A stretch of DNA of 64,000 nt, taken from Clostridium cavendishii DSM 21758. Lineage in GTDB: Bacteria > Bacillota > Clostridia > Clostridiales > Clostridiaceae. Below, piece after piece: positions 46,399 through 56,373 of the stretch. The stretch covers positions 289,752-353,751 of the forward strand of contig NZ_FQZB01000004.1 of assembly GCF_900141845.1 (NCBI RefSeq), read 5' to 3'. The translations under genes and the position numbers were made by a program. A model generated the notes under the pieces. It worked only from the letters and a program-made list of their open reading frames with translations. It was not told the DNA's origin and did no database searches. How positions within the stretch are numbered: the stretch's first letter is position 1; every line of letters starts with the position of its first letter.

Positions 46399-47298
46399 TT
46401 ATTCCCCCATAGTCCTTAAATATTTTTCCTCTAAACTTTCACTTACCTCATAGACACTTCTAAGTGGTATATTAGCTTTACTTATATTTAAAACTAAGTC
46501 TTCTAAATGTTTAGGATTTAAAACTATCTGTAACTTATCTTCGCCTAATATTTTATATTCAATCTTCCTTTCATTAAAAAAGTTCCTTAATTCTTCTATT
46601 TTACTTGTTATAAAAGCAATAGTAGTATTATCCCTTTTTACTTCTTTTAAATTTTCTATTTTAACTAATTTTCCTTCCTGTATAAAAGCAACTTTATCAC
46701 ACATTAACTCAATCTCAGAAAGAATATGACTTGATATAAATACAGCTGTATGCTTTTCTTTTGCTATATATTTTATAAACTTTCTAAGCTCTGGAACTAT
46801 TGCAGGATCTAAGCCATTAGTTGGCTCATCTAATATAAGTATAGGTGGATATGATAAAACAGCCTGTGCAACCCCAAGTCTTTGCTTCATACCCAGTGAA
46901 TACTTTTTTACCTTCTTATTTACATAGTCCTCAATCCCTAGTTTCTTAACTATTTCATTAATTTCATTTTTATCTTTTAACCCAGATATTTCTGAAAAAA
47001 ACAATAAATTTTCATAGCCTGTTAAATCTGGATAAAAACCTGGTGTTTCTATTACACAACCTATTTGTTTTGTATCATGTTTTATATTCTCCTTTATATT
47101 TTCATTTTTTATAAAAACATCACCATTATACTTTTTAATAAGTCCAGTAATAATTTTCATAAGCGTAGTCTTACCAGCACCATTAGGTCCTACAAGTCCT
47201 ATTATTTCTCCCTCCCCTAATGATAAATTAACTTTATCTAATACAACTTGTTTTCCATAAACTTTAGTTATATCTTTAATTTTTAATATTTCCTCCAT
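46399..47298 (-). CDS. ABC transporter ATP-binding protein, first transporter
   Basis: 299 residues from ATG 47298, 9 nt after GGAGG; an in-frame TTG two codons earlier is less likely. Walker A GPNGAGKTT, signature YSLGMKQRLG, Walker B LILDEP, and the BcrA-like C-terminal domain. It heads the transporter genes directly downstream of the response regulator (91-nt gap). Confidence 0.95.
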   Translation of the reverse strand: MEEILKIKDITKVYGKQVVLDKVNLSLGEGEIIGLVGPNGAGKTTLMKIITGLIKKYNGDVFIKNENIKENIKHDTKQIGCVIETPGFYPDLTGYENLLFFSEISGLKDKNEINEIVKKLGIEDYVNKKVKKYSLGMKQRLGVAQAVLSYPPILILDEPTNGLDPAIVPELRKFIKYIAKEKHTAVFISSHILSEIELMCDKVAFIQEGKLVKIENLKEVKRDNTTIAFITSKIEELRNFFNERKIEYKILGEDKLQIVLNPKHLEDLVLNISKANIPLRSVYEVSESLEEKYLRTMGE

Positions 47299-47388
47299 TA
47301 ACAATCTCCTCCAAATATTTTTGTTTGAGATTATTTTATAAATGGAAACATAAAGAAACTTAAAGGAAAGCTTAAGAAAACCTTAAGT

Positions 47389-48081
47389 TTATCCTTTAAG
47401 TTTATAACCCATTCCCCATATAGTTTCTATGTATTCTTCTTCTTTGTTAGCCTTTTGAAGCTTACTTCTTACATTACTCATATGAACATTTACTGTATTA
47501 TCATCACCTAAATACTCTTCATCCCATATAGTTTCAAATAGATTTTCCTTTGAAAATACTTTTTTAGGATAACTTAAAAATAACTCAAGTATTTTAAATT
47601 CTCTTGCTGTAAAAATTACTTTCTTATTATTTACGTATACTTCTTTAGTTTCTTTATTGAGGATAATATCTTTAAATGTTAAAGTTTTCTTTATAGTTGT
47701 ATTATTAAACTTAGTATATCTTCTAAGATTTGAATAAATTCTTGCCCATACTTCATCAATATCAAATGGCTTTGTAATATAATCGTCTGCTCCTAATTTA
47801 AGTAAATTCACTTTATCATCTTTATGAATTTTAGCTGAAATCACTATTATTGGCATTTCTTTAGTTTTTCTTATATTTTCTAATAACTCTTCTCCAGTGA
47901 TTCCAGGTAACATTAAATCAAGTAAAACTAAATCAAATTCATTATGTTCTATTTGTAACATAGCTTCTGTACCTGAATAAGCCTGTACAGCATTATAATC
48001 ATTTTTTCTAATAAGAGTAGCTAACATTTTGTTTATATCATTATCATCTTCAACTATTAATATGTTTTTATTTTTATTCAC
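47389..48081 (-). CDS. OmpR/PhoB family response regulator
   Basis: 230 residues. Receiver domain with acidic pocket EDDND, phosphoacceptor Asp in LVLLDLMLPG and Lys in YITKPFD; C-terminal winged helix with FTAREFKILELF and VHMSNVRSKL. It starts with GTG 48081; the nearest purine-rich site (AGGTGG) is about 12 nt away, which may keep translation low. It forms a two-component system with the kinase at the far end of the same operon, flanking the two ABC transporters. Confidence 0.95.
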   Translation of the reverse strand: MNKNKNILIVEDDNDINKMLATLIRKNDYNAVQAYSGTEAMLQIEHNEFDLVLLDLMLPGITGEELLENIRKTKEMPIIVISAKIHKDDKVNLLKLGADDYITKPFDIDEVWARIYSNLRRYTKFNNTTIKKTLTFKDIILNKETKEVYVNNKKVIFTAREFKILELFLSYPKKVFSKENLFETIWDEEYLGDDNTVNVHMSNVRSKLQKANKEEEYIETIWGMGYKLKG

Positions 48082-48160
48082 AATAAATTTGCACCACCTA
48101 TTACATCTGTATTTGAATATTATACTAATTATACAATAAATAAATCCAGTATATTATAAA

Positions 48161-48241
48161 ATAAAAAGTGGACTTAAATAATTTTCCTTCTACATAAATA
48201 AAATTAAAATAGTTGGAAATTATATAGGTCCACTTATTTTT
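48161..48241. terminator. long hairpin between chemotaxis receptor and response regulator
   Basis: Arms of 27 nt (48161-48187 and 48215-48241) share AAGTGGAC/GTCCACTT and AATTTTCC/GGAAATT around a 27-nt loop, flanked by A and T runs. It terminates the chemotaxis-receptor transcript on the minus strand. Layout and the arm sequence TATAGGTC resemble the element at 12016-12091. Confidence 0.7.
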
Positions 48242-48306
48242 AAAAATTAACATTTATTGATTTTAGAATTAACTCTACCTTTTCCCTGCTAATTCTAAAT
48301 AATATA

Positions 48307-50421
48307 TTAAACCTTAAATTTTGAAACTAACTCTACAAGTCTCTCATTTCTCTCTTTAACATACTCTGAAAGTTCTTTAGTTTCATGTGACTTTTCTGCT
48401 ACTAAAGTAGATTTTTCAGCAATAGTAGTAGTTCCACTTGCTCCTTCATTTGCCGCTGCTGTTATATTATCTATGACACTTACCATACTTTTTATTGAAT
48501 TAAAAATCTGGTTTGATGCATTATCAAATTCTAAAACCATGTTTTTAACAAAGTCAGCATCATTACTATACTTATCTATTGCCTTAAGCATATCATCATA
48601 ATCTTTACTAACATTGTTTGTCATATGGTCCATCATACCATTTGCACTATCTGCAAGATTCTTTACTGATGATATTACAGTTTCGGTTATCTTTTGAATT
48701 TCAGAAACTGCATCCTTAGAATCTTCCGCAAGTTTTCTTATCTCATCAGCTACAACAGCAAATCCCTTTCCAGATTCTCCTGCTCTTGCAGCTTCTATTG
48801 CTGCATTAAGAGCTAAAAGATTAGTTTGGTCAGTTATTTCCATTATTGTATTTGAAAGTGTAGTGATTTGCTCAACTGATTTTGATTCTTCTAACGCCTT
48901 TTGAAGCCTTTCCCTTGTTTCTTCATAAATCTTGAAGCCCTTTTTTTCTGCTTCTATAAAGTTTAATCTTAAATTTTCAGCTCTCTCATCAATTTCTTGA
49001 GCTGATTTAGTACCTTCTTTAGCCTTATTAGCTATTACACCTACTGAACTTTCTATTTCATTTGATGTAGCATTCATTTCCTCTGTAGCTGCAGCTGTCT
49101 CTTCCATACTAGCTGATAACTCTTCAGTAGTGGCTGCAACATCTTCTATGTTTGAATTTAATTCTTTTATATGGCTTGCAGTATCTAAAACCGCATTTTC
49201 CATATTTGAAGCTTCTTCTTTAACCCCTATAACAAGCTCTCTAATAGAACTTTGCATCTTGTCCATTGATCTTGAAAGTCTACCTATTTCATCACTTTTA
49301 TTTAAGAAACTTTCAGGTATTTTCGTTGTAAAATCAGCATTAGAAATTAACTCTAGTTGATTGCAAGTAACAGCTATAGGTTTTACAGTTTTCTTAACTA
49401 ATAAGAAAATTAATATAATTATTATTAAAGTAATAATTACATTCATAGTCATTATTATTCTAAATAAATTATTATATTCAGCATACATATTTTCATCTGT
49501 AATAACTGATATAAAAGCCCATTTACTATCTATTTCAGCTACAGATATAGGTGCACTAGCTTTTAAAGATGACTCCCCTGTTACTGATGATTTCTCATAT
49601 ACAGTAAAACTTTTACCACCTCCAACTTTATTAACAAGATTTTGCTCTTCTTTGTCTATATCAAGTAAATTTTTAGTAACTATCTCTGATTTCAAAGCAT
49701 TTGTAACTATTGTTCCCTTATCTGTAATTATTGTCGCATAACCTCCCATAGGTTTTGCTTTAACTGTTTTATCTTGCAAAGTTTTTAAATCAATATCAAC
49801 TCCTACAGTACCTATAAAATTTTCATTTTCATCAAGTATAGGTATTGTTAATGTAGTTATTAAAATATTTTTACCATCTACTTCATACATATATGGTTCT
49901 ATTAAACAACTTTTCTTAGTTTTCTTTGGAAGAAGATAATAATCTCCAATACCTTCTTTATCATAAGATTTACACGGTTCTATTTTTATCTTTTCATTTG
50001 TTCTCACAACATAAGGAACAAACCTCCCTGTAGAATCATGTCCTTCTTTATTTATGTAAGCGCTGTCTTTTCCATCAAAAGCATTAGGCTCCCATACAGT
50101 ATGTACTCCTATTATACGTTTATTTTTTTCTAATGTATCATTTAAAAGACGTATTATTTGTTCTCTATCTAAGCCACCAGATTTCTTACAAAATAGAACT
50201 GTATCTCTTATGCCTTCAGCAGTAGCTTGTGCTACCTTTAAATCTCCTCTTATATCCTTTGCAAAAGCACTTGATACTTGTTTTGCTTGTTCAGTTGCTT
50301 GATTATAAGAACTTTTTTTAACCTTATTAAGTGTAATTCCTCCTATAAGAATGACCCCTATAAACACTATTGTGCCAAGTATAATACTTAATTTGGTTGC
50401 CAAATTTAATTTTTTTAACAT
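48307..50421 (-). CDS. methyl-accepting chemotaxis protein with Cache domain
   Basis: 704 residues from ATG 50421, 8 nt after AAAGGAG; a TTG six codons earlier is ahead of the site. Membrane helix near 9-31, extracellular double-Cache sensor near 40-310 (VHTVWEPNAFDGKDSAY, GTVGVDIDLKTL), second helix near 322-345, HAMP, and a signalling coiled coil whose tip is TNLLALNAAIEAARAGE. Double-Cache receptors commonly bind amino acids or organic acids; the ligand is unknown here. It stands alone between terminators. Confidence 0.95.
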   Translation of the reverse strand: MLKKLNLATKLSIILGTIVFIGVILIGGITLNKVKKSSYNQATEQAKQVSSAFAKDIRGDLKVAQATAEGIRDTVLFCKKSGGLDREQIIRLLNDTLEKNKRIIGVHTVWEPNAFDGKDSAYINKEGHDSTGRFVPYVVRTNEKIKIEPCKSYDKEGIGDYYLLPKKTKKSCLIEPYMYEVDGKNILITTLTIPILDENENFIGTVGVDIDLKTLQDKTVKAKPMGGYATIITDKGTIVTNALKSEIVTKNLLDIDKEEQNLVNKVGGGKSFTVYEKSSVTGESSLKASAPISVAEIDSKWAFISVITDENMYAEYNNLFRIIMTMNVIITLIIIILIFLLVKKTVKPIAVTCNQLELISNADFTTKIPESFLNKSDEIGRLSRSMDKMQSSIRELVIGVKEEASNMENAVLDTASHIKELNSNIEDVAATTEELSASMEETAAATEEMNATSNEIESSVGVIANKAKEGTKSAQEIDERAENLRLNFIEAEKKGFKIYEETRERLQKALEESKSVEQITTLSNTIMEITDQTNLLALNAAIEAARAGESGKGFAVVADEIRKLAEDSKDAVSEIQKITETVISSVKNLADSANGMMDHMTNNVSKDYDDMLKAIDKYSNDADFVKNMVLEFDNASNQIFNSIKSMVSVIDNITAAANEGASGTTTIAEKSTLVAEKSHETKELSEYVKERNERLVELVSKFKV

Positions 50422-50620
50422 GTTAGTTTCTCCTTTCAAATTATGTATATAATTACTTGTCCAATCTATACCATTCTACATTTTTTTTCATAATCCTTTA
50501 AATAAACTTATTTTTTTTATTTATTTTCCCAATTTTATAATTATTACTAATATTTTATTTAAGAATTGATTTAATATAATATCTTTAGTTATAGCTAATA
50601 ATTTATCTATTATAAAATAT

Positions 50621-50658
50621 AAAATTCCTTTAAACAAAAATTTATTTAAAGGAATTTT
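50621..50658. terminator. intrinsic terminator
   Basis: Perfect 14-bp stem AAAATTCCTTTAAA/TTTAAAGGAATTTT with a 10-nt loop, 22 nt past the stop of the 121-residue membrane protein gene. Confidence 0.85.
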
Positions 50659-50679
50659 AATGTCGTTTCATTTTTACTT

Positions 50680-51045
50680 TTAAACATTTTCTTTTTTTAT
50701 ATTCTTCTTTTTATGGCTTGAATTTTTAGTTAACCATCCAATACACCAAATTGTTGTAGTTAAAAATGTAATACAAACTATAAATGCCCCTATACCATCT
50801 CCCAAGTAATCAGCAACAGCTTTAATATACCCAATCCCCCCTCTAATAGTTCCTCTATGAGATGAAAGTTGTGAGTAACCTGCTTTACTATATACAGCTG
50901 TATAAACTATACTTAATATTGTTAACACTATACTTATAAATAAAAACAACTTTATTCCTATTCTATCCTCATAAGTAAACTTTTCAACCTCGTACTTTTT
51001 TACATATTCTAATATTGATTTTACTACTTCTTTTATTTTAACCAT
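50680..51045 (-). CDS. hypothetical membrane protein, 121 residues
   Basis: ATG 51045 lies 7 nt after GAGAGGA. A cytoplasmic helical N-terminus (about 1-30), a membrane helix near 31-50, a polar loop (SSHRGTIRGGIGYIK), a second helix near 85-105, and a Lys-rich tail. I recognise no family. Single-gene unit with a terminator. Confidence 0.7.
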   Translation of the reverse strand: MVKIKEVVKSILEYVKKYEVEKFTYEDRIGIKLFLFISIVLTILSIVYTAVYSKAGYSQLSSHRGTIRGGIGYIKAVADYLGDGIGAFIVCITFLTTTIWCIGWLTKNSSHKKKNIKKENV

Positions 51046-51249
51046 AATGACAATCCTCTCATAATATAATAAATTTATTTTTTCTTCTATTATGATTTTT
51101 GCTACATTTTGGTTATTTTATACATACAATTCATTTTTATTTCACTTTTATCAACTTACATTATAACTTAAGCCATTACTAACTTCATAGAAATGGCTTG
51201 ACAAAATACTCTATTATAAATTAGTACCAACAATATTTTACTTTTTCTA

Positions 51250-51747
51250 TTATACCTTCGTTATTTTCACATTGTTATCCTTAGTATCATTTCTAAATTT
51301 TATATACTTTTCCATTACATCTTCATTACCTCTAATAAAGTCGTATAATATTTCTATATTTTTAACTGTATTATCCGTGATAATATGCTCCATTAATTCT
51401 GCCTCCTCTAAAGCCTCTTTATCACACCCTATAAAAGATAAAAATTTTTCTATTATATTATGCCTTCTTAATAGATACTTCCCTAATTCTTTTCCTTCCT
51501 TAGTTAGTTTTATAATTCCATACTTTTCATAATCTACAAAACCTAACTCTCCAAGTTTTTTTACCATTTTTGAAGCTGACGAGTCCTTAACATTTAAAAG
51601 CTGTGCAAGGATATTTATTCTAATATAATTTTCACTTAGACTATTTCTATATATCATTTCAAGATAATCTTCTAATGCAGGGGTAAGAATATTTTTATTA
51701 TATCTTTGTAATTCATATCCACGAACAGTATAAAACCTATCATCCAT
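51250..51747 (-). CDS. DtxR/MntR family metal-dependent regulator
   Basis: 165 residues. Winged helix (ALEDYLEMIYRN, INILAQLLNVKDSSASKMVKKL) followed by the metal-binding dimerisation domain (HNIIEKFLSFIGCDKEALEEAELMEHIIT), with the usual H, C, E and H ligands. It lacks a C-terminal SH3-like domain, as in MntR. It is divergent from feoA-feoB with a 219-nt gap and so is the likely Fe2+- or Mn2+-dependent repressor of them; the operator is not certain. Confidence 0.92.
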   Translation of the reverse strand: MDDRFYTVRGYELQRYNKNILTPALEDYLEMIYRNSLSENYIRINILAQLLNVKDSSASKMVKKLGELGFVDYEKYGIIKLTKEGKELGKYLLRRHNIIEKFLSFIGCDKEALEEAELMEHIITDNTVKNIEILYDFIRGNEDVMEKYIKFRNDTKDNNVKITKV

Positions 51748-51899
51748 AAAATCACCACCATTAAGTATGTTAAAAATAAGAATTATTACATTGTTTAATA
51801 TTTCCTATTCAAAATTCAAATTTTTGTTTCACATTATATATATTAGTAACACTTAGAAAGTATTTATCATATTTTAGTTTAGGGAAACTTTTTTTCTCT

Positions 51900-51921
51900 A
51901 AAGAAACTACAAAGAAACTAC
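51900..51921. repeat. tandem 11-bp direct repeat upstream of feoA
   Basis: AAAGAAACTAC occurs twice head to tail (51900-51910 and 51911-51921). A related GGGAAACTTT lies just before it at 51882-51891. It sits 45 nt ahead of the feoA start, where a regulator or the 5' UTR could use it. Confidence 0.6.
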
Positions 51922-51966
51922 TATTTAAAAATAAACTTACGATTAGAAATGGAGGTTCGATTTAAT

Positions 51967-52206
51967 ATGAATAACAACTATATTTCACTTAACCATTTAC
52001 CACTTGGAGGTAAATGTAAAGTCAAAGAACTTAATTCAAATGGATTATTAAGAAGAAGATTACTAGACTTAGGATTAATTAATGATACGATTATAGAAGC
52101 TTTACAAAAAAGTCCATCAGGTGATCCTGTTGCTTATCTTATAAGAGGTGCAGTAATAGCTCTTCGCACTGAAGTATCATCAATGATATTAGTAGAAATT
52201 ATTTAA
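51967..52206 (+). CDS. feoA: ferrous iron transport protein A
   Basis: 79-residue FeoA, an SH3-like cytoplasmic partner of FeoB: LPLGGKCKVKEL, RRRLLDLGLI, GDPVAYLIRGAVIALR. ATG 51967 is 10-11 nt after GGAGG; the in-frame ATG at 51949 precedes the site. It lies 48 nt before feoB in one operon, divergent from the DtxR-family gene. Confidence 0.95.
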   Translation: MNNNYISLNHLPLGGKCKVKELNSNGLLRRRLLDLGLINDTIIEALQKSPSGDPVAYLIRGAVIALRTEVSSMILVEII

Positions 52207-52254
52207 AATTTTCTTTAATTAACCTATACTATATTATTTTTAGGAGGAATGTTA

Positions 52255-54405
52255 ATGGGATTAACCAATAGTTCAACTGGGAGGTCAATTTTAGAAAAAG
52301 AGCTTAGAATTGATAAACTGAAATCCACAGATAAAATAATAGCCTTAGGTGGCAATCCAAACGTGGGTAAAAGCACCATTTTTAATAATCTAACTGGGCT
52401 AAATCAACATACAGGTAACTGGCCTGGTAAAACTGTAACAAATGCTCATGGAGAGTATTTTTATAAAGATACTAAATTTATTTTAGTAGATATACCTGGT
52501 ACCTATTCATTAATGTCAAACTCTGTTGAAGAAGAGGTTGCTAGAGATTTTATTTGCTTTGGGAACCCAGATACAACAGTAATTGTACTAGATGCCACAT
52601 GCTTAGAAAGAAATCTAAATCTTGCTTTACAAACGCTTGAAATTACTTCAAATGTGGTTGTTTGTGTTAATCTAATGGATGAAGCTAAAAGAAAAGGAAT
52701 ATCTATTAATTTAAAGAAATTATCAAAAGAACTTGGAGTTCCTGTAATAGGAACAAGTGCTGTTAATAAAAAAAGTTTAGATGAATTAATAGATACAATT
52801 TATAATGTTACTTCCAATAATAATATTTGTACACCTATAAATATTATATATGAAAATCAAATTGAAAAATCTATATCTGAGGTTGAAGAAATAATAAAAT
52901 TGAAATTTCGAGGGAATCTTCCTCCTAGATGGTTGGCTTTAAAGCTTATAGATGGTAATGAATCCTTATTAGCTTCAATTAAAAAATATCTCAATTTTAA
53001 CTTAACTGAAGAAGATGAACTTATGAAAAAAGTTTATGAAGTAAGAACATTTCTAAATGATGAAGGTATTACCTCTGAAGTACTACGTGACAAAATTGTT
53101 TCTGAATTAGTAAAAACATCTGAAAAAATAAGCAATAAAGTACTAACCTTTGAGAATAGAAGCTTTAGCAATATAGATAGAAAAATAGATAAATATCTGA
53201 CATCTAAAAAGTTTGGAATTCCTATTATGCTCCTTCTTTTAGCCATAATTTTTTGGATTACTATTAGTGGTGCTAACATTCCTTCTGAACTTCTTGCTAA
53301 AGGTCTATTTGAGATTCAAAATAAGCTTACAGATTTTTTAAACTGGCTTGGTACACCACTTTGGGTACATAGCTTATTAATCGATGGAATTTATAAAACA
53401 CTTGCTTGGGTAATCTCGGTTATGTTACCTCCTATGGCTATATTCTTTCCCCTTTTCACATTATTGGAAGACCTTGGCTACCTACCTAGAATAGCTTTTA
53501 ATCTAGATAATTATTTTAAAAAAGCGTGTGCTTGTGGAAAACAAGCATTGACAATGTGTATGGGCTTTGGATGTAATGCTGCTGGAATAGTAGGCTGTAG
53601 AATAATAGATTCTCCACGAGAAAGACTTATCGCAATAATAACTAACAACTTTGTTCCATGTAATGGTAGATTTCCTACTCTTATAGCTATTATCTCTATG
53701 TTCTTTACAGGTATAATTGTAGGACCTTTTAAATCTGTAGTATCCACCTTAATTCTTACTGGAGTAATTGTATTAGGTGTCTTAATGACATTAATAATAT
53801 CCAAAATTCTATCAAAAACTATATTAAAAGGTATACCATCTACATTTACCTTAGAATTACCACCTTATAGAAAACCTCAAATAGGTAAAATTATAATAAG
53901 GTCTATCTTTGATAGAACTCTATTTGTACTTGGTCGTGCAATGATAGTTGCAGCACCAGCAGGACTAGTTATATGGTTAATGTCTAACATCCATATAGAT
54001 AATTTAAGTATTTTAACTCATTGTGCTAACTTTTTAAATCCTTTTGCAACTCTTATTGGATTAGATGGATATATTTTAATGGCATTTATTTTAGGCTTTC
54101 CTGCAAATGAAATAGTTATACCAATAATAATTATGAGCTATATGTCTAAAGGTAGTCTTGTAGAACTTGATAGTTTAGAACAGTTAAAAAACCTTTTAGT
54201 CTCAAATGGTTGGACATGGCTAACTGCTGTATGTGTAATGTTATTCTCATTAATGCATTGGCCTTGTGCTACAACATGTTTAACCATAAGAAAAGAGACA
54301 CAAAGCCTAAAATGGACCTTAATTTCATTTCTTGTTCCCACAATTACAGGAATTGTTATATGTTTTTCATTAACAACCATAGTTCGTTTATTAAATCTAA
54401 TATAA
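52255..54405 (+). CDS. feoB: ferrous iron transport protein B
   Basis: 716-residue Fe2+ transporter with an N-terminal G domain. G1 GGNPNVGKST, G2 region with GNWPGKTVT, G3 DIPGTYSL, G4 NLMDEAKRKG, G5 GTSAV; then the membrane part with Gate motifs (GFGCNAAGIVGCRI and FVPCNGRFPTLIAI). ATG 52255 lies 7 nt after AGGAGG; the ATG at 52249 abuts the site. Expressed with feoA, probably under iron control. Confidence 0.97.
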   Translation: MGLTNSSTGRSILEKELRIDKLKSTDKIIALGGNPNVGKSTIFNNLTGLNQHTGNWPGKTVTNAHGEYFYKDTKFILVDIPGTYSLMSNSVEEEVARDFICFGNPDTTVIVLDATCLERNLNLALQTLEITSNVVVCVNLMDEAKRKGISINLKKLSKELGVPVIGTSAVNKKSLDELIDTIYNVTSNNNICTPINIIYENQIEKSISEVEEIIKLKFRGNLPPRWLALKLIDGNESLLASIKKYLNFNLTEEDELMKKVYEVRTFLNDEGITSEVLRDKIVSELVKTSEKISNKVLTFENRSFSNIDRKIDKYLTSKKFGIPIMLLLLAIIFWITISGANIPSELLAKGLFEIQNKLTDFLNWLGTPLWVHSLLIDGIYKTLAWVISVMLPPMAIFFPLFTLLEDLGYLPRIAFNLDNYFKKACACGKQALTMCMGFGCNAAGIVGCRIIDSPRERLIAIITNNFVPCNGRFPTLIAIISMFFTGIIVGPFKSVVSTLILTGVIVLGVLMTLIISKILSKTILKGIPSTFTLELPPYRKPQIGKIIIRSIFDRTLFVLGRAMIVAAPAGLVIWLMSNIHIDNLSILTHCANFLNPFATLIGLDGYILMAFILGFPANEIVIPIIIMSYMSKGSLVELDSLEQLKNLLVSNGWTWLTAVCVMLFSLMHWPCATTCLTIRKETQSLKWTLISFLVPTITGIVICFSLTTIVRLLNLI

Positions 54406-54467
54406 ACAATTAGTAAATACATCGCATTTTTTCTCAAAAGTACTAATATCTAGAATGATTAATATAT

Positions 54468-54498
54468 AAAAGGTTACTTCGTTTTGAAGTAACCTTTT
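54468..54498. terminator. convergent intrinsic terminator between feoB and chitinase gene
   Basis: Perfect 13-bp stem AAAAGGTTACTTC/GAAGTAACCTTTT with a 5-nt loop and T or A runs on both sides. Confidence 0.9.
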
Positions 54499-54512
54499 AA
54501 CCTTATTTTATA

Positions 54513-56114
54513 TTAAACTAACATCCAAAGTGATGGAACATTCGAAGGCTCCCAACCTACTAATGCTGTATGTGGTTGTAAACAAGTATAAGTCTTACCT
54601 GAATAAGTAACTTTATCTCCAACCTTATAACTATTTCCTACTCGCCATTCACTAGATACTGGGGGAGTAGTATCTGAAAGAGTTTTTATAGTTAATGTAG
54701 TACTCTTTTGAGATTTATTTCCTGCCTTATCTAAAGCCACTACATAATAATTATAATTTGTGGCTGCTTTTAATGAATTGTCACTGTAACTATTAGTGGT
54801 AACCGTTGCTATTTTTAAATTATCTCTATAAACCTCATACCCTGTTACCCCTACATTATCAGTAGCAGCATCCCAGGATATCTCTACTGATTTATTAGTT
54901 ATATTTTTAGATACTAAATTTGATGGTGAAGTTGGTGGTACCTTATCTTCACTAGGGGGATCTATGGGTTTACTGGTGTTTATCTTCATAAAATCATTTA
55001 ATATTGTGCAAAATTCATATGGCTTTTGATCTAATCCTGTATTGAAATCTGAAAGTTCTCCTATAGGACCTGGTTGATCTCTATTAACTGACCAAAAGCC
55101 TATATATCCTATCTTTTTCTCTAAAGCAAAGTTTAACATTCTAGTTGCATCAGTTTGTCTAAATACCTCTGTTCTTATATCATTTACTCCTATCATTGGA
55201 GTTGTTCCTATCATTGTCCATATAGACTCATCACTCTTTTGAATTTTATTTTCTGAATAAACATTTTTAATTTGAGTAAATAAGGAATTCATCGAATCAA
55301 TAGCATATTTGCCCATCTGTCCATCTGGATTTGGAGCAACATCATCTCCATAATCCATAGTCATTACATTTACTCCCTCAAACTCCAATCCTTTTTTGAC
55401 AGCATCTTGAACCACAAAAACTCCATCATCAGTTAGTCCTGTAGGTAGTACAGGTAGTGTAAACCATACATTTAATTTTTTTCCAACTGCCTTATATTCT
55501 TGTTGTAATTTTACTAATGCATCTGTATTCCTAGCAGTTGCTTCTCTATTTGATACTGCATCTCCCTCTATATCAAAATCAATATTAGTTAATCCGTAAG
55601 CATCAATAAATCTTTTATATTGCTCTTTTAATATATTTACATCTGTTATTGCTACATGTAAAGGAGTATTAGCTTGTCCTCCAAATGAAACCATAACATC
55701 TCCGCCCATATCTCTTAACTTTTTTATCTCTTGGTTTATAACACCTTCTCCTGCTCCTTCTTCTGCCGCATAATAAGTCCCCCATGAAGGTAATGAATTT
55801 TTAGCAACAATAAAACCTAAATTGAAGTATTTTACTCCTGTTTGCTGTGCAACTTCCGATAACTTTACAGGTGGCCAATTTGTTGAATCTACATATGGAG
55901 CAAAAACATGCTGTCCCCACTCTTTTCCCTGTCCAACATTAACCTTTGAATAATCAGGGTAATTTGCATTAGGTACAGCTAATGTAGCTTTGCTAATAGA
56001 TTCCTTTTCATAAACTTTTGTAGTTGCAAATGCCATTGTAGGAACTTGAGTTGCAATTAAGGCCAATACTAAAACCGTCGAAGAACATTTTTTAAATAAA
56101 CTTTTCTTTAACAA
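54513..56114 (-). CDS. secreted GH18 chitinase-like glycosidase with Fn3 and chitin-binding domain
   Basis: 533 residues. Signal peptide 1 to about 30 (KKSLFKK, hydrophobic core, MAFA). GH18 barrel about 60-385 with catalytic D-x-D-x-E in NIDFDIEG (acid Glu183), VSFGGQ in strand 3, and FEGVNVMTMDYGDD in strand 6. Then a fibronectin type III domain (VPPTSPSNLVSKNIT ... SVEISWDAATDNVGV) at about 395-480 and a C-terminal CBM5/12-like chitin-binding module (GNSYKVGDKVTYSGKTYTC ... PSLWMLV). It would cleave chitin or GlcNAc-containing glycans outside the cell. ATG 56114 follows AAGGAGG. Single gene between terminator and a 259-nt gap with no further feature. Confidence 0.93.
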   Translation of the reverse strand: MLKKSLFKKCSSTVLVLALIATQVPTMAFATTKVYEKESISKATLAVPNANYPDYSKVNVGQGKEWGQHVFAPYVDSTNWPPVKLSEVAQQTGVKYFNLGFIVAKNSLPSWGTYYAAEEGAGEGVINQEIKKLRDMGGDVMVSFGGQANTPLHVAITDVNILKEQYKRFIDAYGLTNIDFDIEGDAVSNREATARNTDALVKLQQEYKAVGKKLNVWFTLPVLPTGLTDDGVFVVQDAVKKGLEFEGVNVMTMDYGDDVAPNPDGQMGKYAIDSMNSLFTQIKNVYSENKIQKSDESIWTMIGTTPMIGVNDIRTEVFRQTDATRMLNFALEKKIGYIGFWSVNRDQPGPIGELSDFNTGLDQKPYEFCTILNDFMKINTSKPIDPPSEDKVPPTSPSNLVSKNITNKSVEISWDAATDNVGVTGYEVYRDNLKIATVTTNSYSDNSLKAATNYNYYVVALDKAGNKSQKSTTLTIKTLSDTTPPVSSEWRVGNSYKVGDKVTYSGKTYTCLQPHTALVGWEPSNVPSLWMLV

Positions 56115-56373
56115 AATAATTCCTCCTTTACAAATTTATGCCTCAATAATACCACTCTCAGAAAAGGTTTTCAATTGTAACAATCAACTATTTTTCAACA
56201 AATTTTTTAATTTATTATTCTATCTATAATTTAATGAATTTTCACCTTAAATCCTTTAATCACCTTTATTATGTAAATTAAATGAATTGATTATCCTAAC
56301 TAAAATTTATAAGTATAATTTTCATTTTATATTAGATTCTTTGAATATAATTAATAATTATAAAGTTTTATAT

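Noticed and set aside
53034..54437. Three minus-strand ORFs inside feoB
   Set aside because: Complement frames of the conserved FeoB coding sequence, without ribosome sites.
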